Of a stretch of DNA of 64,000 nt, positions 17,361 through 24,513 are shown piece after piece (positions within the stretch are counted from its first letter, which is position 1; every line of letters begins with the position of its first letter). The stretch lies in NCBI GenBank assembly GCA_027618835.1, contig JAQCHZ010000013.1:1-64000 (forward strand). Reading direction: 5' to 3'. The translations under genes and the position numbers were made by a program. A model generated the notes under the pieces. The model ran no database searches and was not told the DNA's origin. It worked only from the letters and a program-made list of their open reading frames with translations. This stretch comes from Chloroflexota bacterium (lineage in GTDB: Bacteria > Chloroflexota > Dehalococcoidia > Lucifugimonadales > Lucifugimonadaceae).

Positions 17361-18908
17361 GTGCAGCAGTCGAAGCTAGACGATCTCAACGCTCGCCGCA
17401 AAAAGGCACACCTTGGCGGCGGCGAAAAGAGAGTTGAGTCTCAGCACAAACGTGGAAAGCTCACTGCACGAGAGCGGCTCGTCAGCTTTTTCGACGATGG
17501 CAGCTTCTCCGAACTTGACACTTTCGTAACTCACAGATCTACCGATCTTGGACTCGAAAAGCAGCGTTTCGAAGGTGATGCGGTCGTGACGGGCCACGGT
17601 ACGGTCGATGGTCGACAAGTATTTGCGTACGCCCAAGACTTCACCGTTCTCGGTGGTTCGCTATCGCTGGTAGCCGCCCAGAAAATATCTAAAGTCATGG
17701 ACCATGCAATGCGCATGGGCGCGCCGATCATCGGCATAAACGACTCAGGCGGAGCACGAATTCAAGAAGGAATCGACTCTCTCGCGGGCTACGGCGAAAT
17801 CTTCAAGCGCAACACTCTCGCATCGGGAGTAGTTCCTCAAATCACGATCATCGCTGGCCCAGCAGCCGGTGGAGCCGTCTACTCACCTGCCCTAACCGAC
17901 TTCATCTACATGGTCGAAGGCATCGGACAGATGTACATCACCGGCCCAGACGTGGTGAAAGCCGTAACAGGCGAAGAAGTCTCACATGAAGACCTAGGCG
18001 GAGCCGCAACGCACGCGTCCCGAAGTGGAGTCGCACACTTCACAGCCGAATCCGAGGAAGCCTGCTTCGCGGACGTTCGACGGCTTCTTTCCTATCTTCC
18101 GTCGAACAACGCCGAAAGCGCCCCCTCTTCAGAACCGGCAGACTCCCCTGATCGAGCCGACCCGTCGCTGCGAGATGTCGTGCCAGATGCTGCGAACCAG
18201 CCTTACGATGTGATGGACGTCATTACGAAAGTGATCGACAACGGAGATTTCCTGCCTGTTCACCATAATTTCGCACCCAACGTTGTAGTTGGATTCGCTC
18301 GTATAGACGGACGAAGCATCGGCATCGTCGCCAACCAAGCGAACCAGATGGCCGGAATGCTCGACATCGACGCCTCCGACAAAGCAGCTCGGTTCGTTCG
18401 ATTCTGCGACGCCTTCAATATTCCAATTGTTACTTTGGTCGACGTTCCCGGCTTCATGCCAGGAACCCAGCAAGAGTACGGCGGCCTGATCCGCCACGGA
18501 GCAAAATTGCTCTACGCCTACGTTGAAGCAACCGTTCCGAAGATCACCGTGATTCTCAGAAAAGCTTACGGCGGTGCGTACATCGTCATGGGCTCGAAAG
18601 AAATGCGAACCGACGTAAACCTTGCATGGCCAGGATCGGAAATCGCCGTGATGGGACCCGAAGGCGCCATCAATGTAATCGGTCGCAGAGAAATCGCTGA
18701 AGCCGATGACGCCGAAGCCAAACGCGCTGAGATGGTTGCCGACTATCGAGACCAGTTTGCGAATCCGTACGTTGCAGCCAACCGTGGCTACCTCGACGAC
18801 GTTATCGACCCTGCACAAACACGACCTGAACTCGTCAAAGCCCTTCGGATGCTCGAATCGAAGGTCGACAGTCTTCCACCTAAAAAACACGGAAATATCC
18901 CGCTCTAG
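17361..18908 (+). CDS. Acyl-CoA carboxylase carboxyltransferase subunit (propionyl-CoA carboxylase beta-like)
   Basis: A 515-residue carboxyltransferase that moves carboxyl from carboxybiotin to an acyl-CoA. Both crotonase-like halves are present, with the family start KRGKLTARERL, oxyanion-hole glycines in INDSGGARIQEG and IAGPAAGGAVYSPAL in the N half, and VDVPGFMPGTQQEYGGLIRHGAKLL and RKAYGGAYIVMGS in the C half. Closest in type to PccB or methylmalonyl-CoA decarboxylase alpha. No biotin carboxylase, biotin carrier or other decarboxylase subunit is in the window, so the partner must be elsewhere. GTG start at 17361. The MazG-like gene follows at 10 bases. Confidence 0.9.
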   Translation: MQQSKLDDLNARRKKAHLGGGEKRVESQHKRGKLTARERLVSFFDDGSFSELDTFVTHRSTDLGLEKQRFEGDAVVTGHGTVDGRQVFAYAQDFTVLGGSLSLVAAQKISKVMDHAMRMGAPIIGINDSGGARIQEGIDSLAGYGEIFKRNTLASGVVPQITIIAGPAAGGAVYSPALTDFIYMVEGIGQMYITGPDVVKAVTGEEVSHEDLGGAATHASRSGVAHFTAESEEACFADVRRLLSYLPSNNAESAPSSEPADSPDRADPSLRDVVPDAANQPYDVMDVITKVIDNGDFLPVHHNFAPNVVVGFARIDGRSIGIVANQANQMAGMLDIDASDKAARFVRFCDAFNIPIVTLVDVPGFMPGTQQEYGGLIRHGAKLLYAYVEATVPKITVILRKAYGGAYIVMGSKEMRTDVNLAWPGSEIAVMGPEGAINVIGRREIAEADDAEAKRAEMVADYRDQFANPYVAANRGYLDDVIDPAQTRPELVKALRMLESKVDSLPPKKHGNIPL

Positions 18909-18918
18909 TAGCCAACTG

Positions 18919-19356
18919 ATGCCAGACAACGATCAAAGTAATACCGAACGAAAATATGCACCCAACACCGTTGGGAGGCAGGAGTTCGTCGATTCGATGA
19001 GTCGAATGGCGGGCGAAGTTTGGGATTTCCACAATCGATTTGAAATCGGTTCGGGTCAGTTCGAAGGTCAAAGTGCAACCGACATCGTCGCAAACCGCAC
19101 CAGCATCCTCGACGAAGAATTCAAGGAATTAGCGCAAGCAATATCTGAAAAAGAAGGCGACGAAGCCGTTGCCGACGAAACAGCCGACATTCTGTTCGTA
19201 GCCATGGGGCATGCAGAAGCAATGGGCAATCCGGGAATCGATGGGATCGACCGCGTCAGTACCAAATCTGCGGCGAAGACCAGCGAAACCCATGCGATCA
19301 GGACCGACACCGGCAAAGTATTACCTAGAGAAGGAAAACCTCACAAGTGGCAGTAA
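18919..19356 (+). CDS. MazG-like nucleotide pyrophosphohydrolase
   Basis: A 145-residue all-alpha NTP pyrophosphatase-type protein. The metal-binding pattern ExxE then ExxD appears as EEFKE (66-70) and DETAD (86-90). Members hydrolyse nucleoside triphosphates to monophosphates and pyrophosphate, often as house-cleaning enzymes. ATG 18919 gives a product of family size; the frame is open upstream but overlaps the carboxyltransferase gene. It lies 10 bases after that gene and 69 before mdh. Confidence 0.7.
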   Translation: MPDNDQSNTERKYAPNTVGRQEFVDSMSRMAGEVWDFHNRFEIGSGQFEGQSATDIVANRTSILDEEFKELAQAISEKEGDEAVADETADILFVAMGHAEAMGNPGIDGIDRVSTKSAAKTSETHAIRTDTGKVLPREGKPHKWQ

Positions 19357-19425
19357 CGACTCGATAGTTTTGAGTCGTAATACGTTGCAATCACACTTCG
19401 TGAGAAGCTGAGGAAGAAATAAGTT

Positions 19426-20355
19426 ATGAAGTTCAAAGTGACAGTAGTCGGCGCCGGATTTGTTGGCGCAACAACGGCTCAGCGAGTGTTTGAAACAGGC
19501 TACGCCGACGTCGTTCTTGTCGACATCGTCGAAGGCAAGCCACAGGGCATAGCGCTCGACATGCTGGAGTCCGGACCAGTTGTCGGAACCGACGCGCAGA
19601 TCACCGGCTCAAACACATATGAAGACACCGTCGATTCCGACGTTGTAGTCGTAACCGCCGGCCTCCCCCGCAAGCCCGGCATGAGCCGTGACGACCTCCT
19701 GCTCACCAACATGAAAATCGTTGGTTCTGTCACGGCAGAAGTCGCAAAATACTCACCAAACGCGATTCTGATCGTTGTATCAAACCCGCTCGATGCGATG
19801 GTTCAGCACGCATTCAAGGTCAGCGGATTCCCGAAGGAACGAGTCATCGGCATGGCCGGTATTCTCGACACCGCACGATTCCGCACTTTCCTCTCGCAGG
19901 AACTGGGTGCGTCAGTAACAAACGTTTCCGCTTACGTTCTCGGTGGACACGGCGACACGATGGTTCCGCTGATCGGTTCAACAACCGTTGGTGGCGTTCC
20001 AGTTGCCAAGTTGATCGAAGCAAAGCGACTCGAAGAAATCGTTCAGCGAACTCGAGACGGTGGAGCTGAAATCGTGGGTCTCCTAAAGACCGGATCTGCC
20101 TACTACGCCCCGTCAGCAGCCGTCGCCCAGATGGTCGAAGCTGTTCTACTCGACCGCAAGGAGATTCTGCCTTGTGCGGCGTTCCTAGAGGGCGAGTACG
20201 GCATCAACGGTCTCTACGCCGGAGTTCCAGTGAAGCTTGGAGCAGCCGGAATCGAAGAAATCATCGAAGTCGAACTATCCGACAGCGAAGCGGCAGCCCT
20301 ACAGGCATCAGCCGACTCCGTTCAGGAACTAGTCGACATCATGGCAAAAGCCTGA
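19426..20355 (+). CDS. mdh: Malate dehydrogenase (LDH-like type)
   Basis: NAD-dependent oxidation of L-malate to oxaloacetate. 309 residues with the Rossmann motif GAGFVG (9-14), Asp33 for NAD, the substrate-loop arginine Arg82 in [14 protein letters not shown] (Arg at this position selects malate rather than lactate), Arg88, Arg151 and the proton-relay His175 in [17 protein letters not shown] lies a good distance before ATG 19426. With fumC and sdhABE it covers the succinate-to-oxaloacetate arc of the TCA cycle. Confidence 0.94.
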   Translation: MKFKVTVVGAGFVGATTAQRVFETGYADVVLVDIVEGKPQGIALDMLESGPVVGTDAQITGSNTYEDTVDSDVVVVTAGLPRKPGMSRDDLLLTNMKIVGSVTAEVAKYSPNAILIVVSNPLDAMVQHAFKVSGFPKERVIGMAGILDTARFRTFLSQELGASVTNVSAYVLGGHGDTMVPLIGSTTVGGVPVAKLIEAKRLEEIVQRTRDGGAEIVGLLKTGSAYYAPSAAVAQMVEAVLLDRKEILPCAAFLEGEYGINGLYAGVPVKLGAAGIEEIIEVELSDSEAAALQASADSVQELVDIMAKA

Positions 20356-20442
20356 GTGGCATAGCCACGTTATCTGAGAGATCGACCGTTGATGTCCGAA
20401 AAGCAGCGACCGTTCTTCAGAAAACTTGAATCCTACAATAAT

Positions 20443-20469
20443 GTGAGGCGACCCATGTGGTCGCCTCAC
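20443..20469 (+). terminator. Hairpin downstream of mdh
   Basis: Perfect 11-bp inverted repeat GTGAGGCGACC (20443-20453) with GGTCGCCTCAC (20459-20469), loop CATGT. Only a short T-poor tail follows. Confidence 0.5.
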
Positions 20470-20487
20470 TCGTTCTACGGCCCGCTG

Positions 20488-20514
20488 TCACCCTGAATTC
20501 ATTTTCAGGGTCAA
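20488..20514. repeat. Dispersed palindromic repeat B, copy 1
   Basis: TCACCCTGAATTCATTTTCA followed by GGGTCAA: inverted arms ACCCTGAA / TTCAGGGT. Same pattern as copies at 21345, 21429 and 22323. Confidence 0.65.
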
Positions 20515-20552
20515 TCGCTCACCCACACACAAGCACAACAAGAGAACAACTC

Positions 20553-21293
20553 ATGACCGGCAGGCTCGCAGGAAAAACCGCAGTAGTAACAGCCGCAGCT
20601 CAAGGAATCGGTGAAGCAACAGCCCGAGCGTTTGCTGCCGAAGGCGCGCAGGTCTGGGCGACCGACGTGAACACGGAAAAGCTGAGCGAACTCGATACGG
20701 TTGAAGGCATCACGACTCGTCGCTGCGACGTCACGGACGAAACCTCAATCGCTGCTTTATTGGCTGACTCCGGCGCTCCCGATATCTTGTTCAACTGCGC
20801 CGGGTACGTTGCTGTGGGAACAATCCTCACTTCAACTGAAAAAGACTGGGATTTCTCGTTTGAACTCAACGTGAAGTCGCTCTTCCGCATGCTTCGAGCC
20901 TACCTTCCGCCAATGATCGAAAATGGCGGTGGTTCGATAGTAAACATGGCGTCTCTTTCATCCCACCTGCTCGGAGTCCCCGACCGTGCCGCCTACACAG
21001 CGACAAAAGCGGCCGTGATAGGAATCACCAAGTCAGTCGCCAAGGACTATCTTTCCGACAACATTAGAGTGAACGCAATAGCTCCGGCGACTGTCGAAAC
21101 ACCATCTCTGCAAGATCGAATCAACGCCACCGGCGACGCTGAAGCAGCCCGTGCCGCCTTCATCGCCCGACAGCCGATGGGTCGAGTTGGAACACCCCGA
21201 GAGATCGCACATTTGGCCGTCTACCTCGCCTCAGATGAGTCGTCTTACACCACCGGCCAAATCCACGTCATCGACGGCGCTATGAGCCTCTAG
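20553..21293 (+). CDS. SDR family oxidoreductase
   Basis: A 246-residue classical short-chain dehydrogenase. The cofactor loop is TAAAQGIG (13-20), where alanines replace the usual first glycines, then NCAG (81-84), catalytic Ser134, Tyr148 and Lys152 (YTATK), and the closing YTTGQIHVIDGAMSL. Asp38 at the second strand favours NAD(H). ATG 20553 is chosen since upstream residues of the open frame lie over repeat B. The AxxxGIG variant and overall pattern resemble 3-hydroxybutyrate-type dehydrogenases such as DHRS6, which is only a hint at substrate. Confidence 0.83.
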   Translation: MTGRLAGKTAVVTAAAQGIGEATARAFAAEGAQVWATDVNTEKLSELDTVEGITTRRCDVTDETSIAALLADSGAPDILFNCAGYVAVGTILTSTEKDWDFSFELNVKSLFRMLRAYLPPMIENGGGSIVNMASLSSHLLGVPDRAAYTATKAAVIGITKSVAKDYLSDNIRVNAIAPATVETPSLQDRINATGDAEAARAAFIARQPMGRVGTPREIAHLAVYLASDESSYTTGQIHVIDGAMSL

Positions 21294-21344
21294 GCGGTGC
21301 GAGGTTGAATCGCAGTAATCCGGGCCAAGACCGAACCCACACAA

Positions 21345-21369
21345 CGTCATTCTGAATTCATTTCAGAAT
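21345..21369 (+). repeat. Dispersed palindromic repeat B, copy 2
   Basis: GTCATTCTGAATTCATTTCA then GAATC: arms ATTCTGAA / TTCAGAAT. Its reverse complement recurs at 22323-22347 with two differences. Confidence 0.75.
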
Positions 21370-21428
21370 CTTTCTTCTTTAATTGCAGCGAGCACCGCTG
21401 AATCTCCACAACGCATCAAATGCCCATG

Positions 21429-21453
21429 ATCCTGAATCTAATTCAGGATGACA
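21429..21453 (+). repeat. Dispersed palindromic repeat B, copy 3
   Basis: ATCCTGAATCTAATTCAGGA then TGACA: arms ATCCTGAAT / ATTCAGGAT, with the same TGAC end as the other copies. Confidence 0.7.
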
Positions 21454-21519
21454 CCCAGTATTAGAACGGCATAAGCTGTCGTAAACCGCAACAAGAATCG
21501 GTGAGAGCCAGACATTCAC

Positions 21520-22137
21520 ATGCCCCCACGAGAAGTACAAATACTAGAAGCCCTGAGTTGGCGTCCAACACCTCCAATTCCGTCCACGATCGAGTTCGCC
21601 CGACTCGCATGGGATTTCGAACTTCCAACTCCCGATTATGAATACACAGTCGAACTGCCTGACGCCGAATTCGAGCCGATGTACGTCGATTTCGTGTCGG
21701 CAGCCTACTCCGCTGTGCTCGACGTCGTGGGCAACCTCAAGATTCCCACTAAGTTCGGTACAAAACCTAGTTTGTTACGAAGGTTCATAGGATTATTCCC
21801 CGGCACAAAACGCGGCACCGAAGGACGTGAACTCTGGACACTCGCAGTGGCATGGGAGTTCGACACTTGGCTAGAGCGAATACTTCGCATCAATGGCGGA
21901 GATGTTCCGGCAGCTAGGTCGATTATCGAAGACCGCTGCCCTGTTCCTGACTACGTTGGCAAAAAAACCAGTCTCAAAACCGAATTATTGAACTTCCCTG
22001 ATGATGCAAGTAAGCCTGACCTGCGAATAATTCTCCGCTGGATGGGCGCTCGAGGATGGAACGATGATCGAATACGTCAGATAGTCGAAGAAAACAGCAT
22101 CATGCTCAACGACTGGCACAATTCACCCTTCGTGTAG
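21520..22137 (+). CDS. Hypothetical protein
   Basis: A 205-residue soluble protein that I do not recognise. It has no signal peptide or membrane segment. The composition is normal for the region, with a tryptophan- and acid-rich N half (LAWDFELPTPDYEYTVELPD), a central basic patch (KPSLLRRFIGLFPGTKRG) and a helical C-terminus. It is flanked by intergenic repeats on both sides. Codon usage looks like its neighbours, so it is probably a real gene of unknown role. Confidence 0.55.
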   Translation: MPPREVQILEALSWRPTPPIPSTIEFARLAWDFELPTPDYEYTVELPDAEFEPMYVDFVSAAYSAVLDVVGNLKIPTKFGTKPSLLRRFIGLFPGTKRGTEGRELWTLAVAWEFDTWLERILRINGGDVPAARSIIEDRCPVPDYVGKKTSLKTELLNFPDDASKPDLRIILRWMGARGWNDDRIRQIVEENSIMLNDWHNSPFV

Positions 22138-22211
22138 CGGGTACTTGCGTAAACGCTCACGAAATCTGCGACGTCATAGTTCGATTCACGGTCGCAATCA
22201 AACACTAGCCG

Positions 22212-22257
22212 CAATCAATCTCCCGAGTTCAGTCGAGGGATCTGGGGCGGTGATTCG
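22212..22257 (+). repeat. Dispersed repeat A, copy 3 (diverged)
   Basis: CAATCTCCCGAGTTCAGTCG followed by AGGGATCTGGGGCGG. Same core as copies at 15527 and 22413 with a diverged centre and 3' end. Confidence 0.7.
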
Positions 22258-22322
22258 ATCGACCATACCGGCGAATTACTCGATCCATCCCATCATTCCT
22301 CAACACTGCAAACGAGTAGAAA

Positions 22323-22347
22323 GATTCTAAAATAAATTCAGAATGAC
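22323..22347 (-). repeat. Dispersed palindromic repeat B, copy 4
   Basis: GATTCTAAAATAAATTCAGA then ATGAC. It is the reverse complement of copy 2 with two changes. Confidence 0.7.
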
Positions 22348-22412
22348 ATTGCTCCAGTGTGCCCGACTAAGCGACTCACGCCCGAACTCACCACCGCCAC
22401 CCAAAAACACCC

Positions 22413-22458
22413 GCAATCAATTTCCCGAGTGCCGCCGAGGGATCTGGGGTGGGGGAAG
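22413..22458 (+). repeat. Dispersed repeat A, copy 4
   Basis: CAATTTCCCGAGTGCCGCCG followed by AGGGATCTGGGGTGGGGGA, the best match to the copy at 15527. Confidence 0.75.
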
Positions 22459-22503
22459 CGCGAGCAGCCAACAACGAACACTCTCCCGCCACCCGTCAAC
22501 CGA

Positions 22504-22540
22504 AGATCTCTCCACTTCGCTTCGCTGCGGTCGAGAAATG
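22504..22540 (-). repeat. Related palindromic element (repeat A-like)
   Basis: On the minus strand it begins CATTTCTCGACCGCAGCGAA and ends GTGGAGAGATC: the same 5' TTTC(T/C)CGA and 3' GGGATC-type ends as repeat A with a different centre. Confidence 0.45.
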
Positions 22541-22561
22541 CACTATCCGCTCAACCCATCC

Positions 22562-22602
22562 ACAAAAAAAAAGCCCCAAGGATTTCTCCCCGGGGCTTTT
22601 TC
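22562..22602 (-). terminator. Bidirectional intrinsic terminator after the sdh operon
   Basis: AAAAAGCCCC / GGGGCTTTTT stem with a run of A on one side and T on the other. On the minus strand it ends in nine T, just after the sdhE stop. Confidence 0.8.
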
Positions 22603-22624
22603 ATATTTCTATCTGAACGAAGAA

Positions 22625-23521
22625 CTAAATCCTTGTAGGTAAAGCCTCGGCCATTCGGACGATTTCCTTAGTCGAAACGATGTGCTTCTGAAGACCCAGG
22701 GCCTTCTCGCTCATACCCATCGCCAAGCCAATCAGCTGTGGAACGTGGATAACCGGCAAGTCTGCCTTATCGCCACGAACCTGCTTACGAGCCTTGGGTT
22801 GGTAACCATCGAGGTTCAAGTGACACAGCGGGCACGGAGTGACCATAGCGTCGGCGCCAAGGTCTTTCGCAGTACCAGTGTGATTCGCAACCATCTTCAT
22901 CGAGTTCGCCTGATTGATGAACAGAATTGGGAATCCGCAGCAAGCAGTCTTGCCAGCGAAGTCAGTCACAGTGCCACCAACAGCTTCAATCAAATCTTCA
23001 AGAGAAGTCTCACGAGTCGGGTTCGCCTTGAACTCAAGGGCGTCGGTAGGTCGAACCATGTAACAACCGTAGAACGGCGCCATGTTCATTCCCGTGAGCT
23101 CACGAGTGAAAGTCTCTTTGAGCTTGTCGAGACCAATGTCCTCGATCAAAGCCCATAAAAGGTGCTTCACGGAAGTTGTGCCCTTGTATTCAAGTCCCTC
23201 TGCTGCGAGGTGCTTATTGACCTCAGCAAGGTACTCAGGGTCCTTCTTTACACGGTGATTGGCCTGCGCCATAACACCCTGGCAGGTGGAGCACAGAACC
23301 ATGATCGGCAGACCCATCTGCTCGGCCATTGCGAAGGTTCGAACGTTCAAGATGTCACCCATCTTGAGGTTCTTTTCCTGCAACACACCAGCACCGGTAC
23401 AAGCCGCTTTTGTCAGCTCAACATGTTCGATACCGAGTCGTTCCATTACAGCAAGCGCTGAATCGTACAGTTCAGGAGCACCGCCACGGGCTACACACCC
23501 GGGATAGAAGGCGTACTTCAT
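22625..23521 (-). CDS. sdhE: SdhE-type CCG-domain subunit of succinate dehydrogenase (HdrB-like)
   Basis: A 298-residue protein with two cysteine-rich CCG domains, as in HdrB and the SdhE subunit of archaeal-type succinate:quinone reductases. Domain 1 shows YPGC, CTGAG and CSTCQG; domain 2 shows FYGCYMVRP, ACCGFP and CPLCHLN. In these complexes SdhE replaces the classical SdhC/SdhD membrane anchors and binds the complex to the membrane or quinone. Its ATG overlaps the sdhB stop by 4 bases. No classical haem-binding anchor genes are nearby. HdrB of a separate heterodisulfide reductase is less likely, given the operon. Confidence 0.88.
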   Translation of the reverse strand: MKYAFYPGCVARGGAPELYDSALAVMERLGIEHVELTKAACTGAGVLQEKNLKMGDILNVRTFAMAEQMGLPIMVLCSTCQGVMAQANHRVKKDPEYLAEVNKHLAAEGLEYKGTTSVKHLLWALIEDIGLDKLKETFTRELTGMNMAPFYGCYMVRPTDALEFKANPTRETSLEDLIEAVGGTVTDFAGKTACCGFPILFINQANSMKMVANHTGTAKDLGADAMVTPCPLCHLNLDGYQPKARKQVRGDKADLPVIHVPQLIGLAMGMSEKALGLQKHIVSTKEIVRMAEALPTRI

Positions 23522-24513
23522 TTGGATTCACCTTCCACACTTTCGTACAAATCTTTCACTTTTTTGTGGTCCTCAGCTTTGTGCGGGAACAAAGGCGGCA
23601 ATTTACCTTTTCTCATCGCGGCAATCCCAATTGGAGCAAGATCAAGCAATCGAGGTAAATTGGTCCAGCCAGCGGAATCGATCGCAAGACGTGTTTCGTC
23701 CAATCGACCGTTCTTCTTCACAGAGTTATAGAACGACTCGGTGTGGTGATAGCCAGGGGTGTTGGTGTTACCTGCTTGGATAGCGGCTTCACGCAGCTCC
23801 ATTATGCGATCCATCGGAGCCACACCTTTAGGGCAAACGTCGACACACTTCATGCAACGTGTGCAGTCCCACATCCCACCATCTTCATCGTTCAACATCT
23901 TCAGACGCTCATCACGTTTACCGTCACGAGGGTCTTCGGTGAACCGCCATGCTTTCGCAAGCGCAGCAGGTCCGATGAAATTAGAGTCCACTTCAAGCAC
24001 CGTACAGTCAGATACACAGCAACCGCACATGATGCAGTTCATCGAAGTGAGAAGATTTTCCATCGACGCGTTCGACGCAATGTACTCACCTTGCGCAGGC
24101 ACATGGTCCGGTTGCAGGAACGGCTCTACTCGCTTGATCTGAGCAAAGAAAGTATCGAGTGAGACAACGAGGTCTTTGACGACGTGCTGATTACCCATCG
24201 GCTCAATTGTCATCTGCTCGCCATTTGGCGAAACATCTATCGCACGAGTCTTACAAACCAGCTTGGCGCTACCGTTCACCTTCATACCGCAAGATCCACA
24301 GATCGAAGCTCGGCACGCACAACGCATTGCCAGAGTTCCGTCATTCTGTTCTCGGACCTCAATTAGAGCGTCCAAAACCGTTGAATCCGGGTGAATGTCA
24401 ACTTCATATTCCTGCCACCAGGTCTTTCCACCTGAATCAGCAGGATCGTATCGCTTTACCTTCAGATTGACATGCATAGTCTCTTGCTTGGTGCCTTGCT
24501 TCGCGTCTGGCAT
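23518..24513 (-). CDS. sdhB: Succinate dehydrogenase iron-sulfur subunit
   Basis: Electron-transfer subunit of complex II, 331 residues (longer than the roughly 240 of classical SdhB). The 2Fe-2S site uses Cys65, 67, 72, 75 and 87. The next cluster is CIMCGCCVSDC (Cys160-170). The third site reads CTRCMKCVDVCP (Cys217, 220, 223, 227). Classical SdhB has a non-cysteine at the position of Cys220 and holds a 3Fe-4S cluster; the extra Cys predicts a second 4Fe-4S cluster, as in archaeal-type enzymes. That fits the SdhE partner next to it. Confidence 0.92.
   Translation of the reverse strand: MPDAKQGTKQETMHVNLKVKRYDPADSGGKTWWQEYEVDIHPDSTVLDALIEVREQNDGTLAMRCACRASICGSCGMKVNGSAKLVCKTRAIDVSPNGEQMTIEPMGNQHVVKDLVVSLDTFFAQIKRVEPFLQPDHVPAQGEYIASNASMENLLTSMNCIMCGCCVSDCTVLEVDSNFIGPAALAKAWRFTEDPRDGKRDERLKMLNDEDGGMWDCTRCMKCVDVCPKGVAPMDRIMELREAAIQAGNTNTPGYHHTESFYNSVKKNGRLDETRLAIDSAGWTNLPRLLDLAPIGIAAMRKGKLPPLFPHKAEDHKKVKDLYESVEGESK

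Larger units (their letters stand above)
22138..22624. other. Repeat-rich spacer without genes
   Basis: A 487-base spacer between convergent genes. It holds two copies of repeat A (22212, 22413), one of repeat B (22323), a further palindromic element at about 22504-22540, and a terminator at 22562-22602. Frames crossing it are made of repeat sequence and are not gene-like. Confidence 0.7.

Noticed and set aside
18129-18929. 266-codon minus-strand frame opposite the carboxyltransferase gene
   Set aside because: It is the antisense of a strongly conserved gene; length results from codon bias and no family is visible.
20443-22624. CRISPR array in the repeat-rich spacers
   Set aside because: Copies are irregularly spaced, vary in sequence and orientation, and have no uniform spacers or cas genes.
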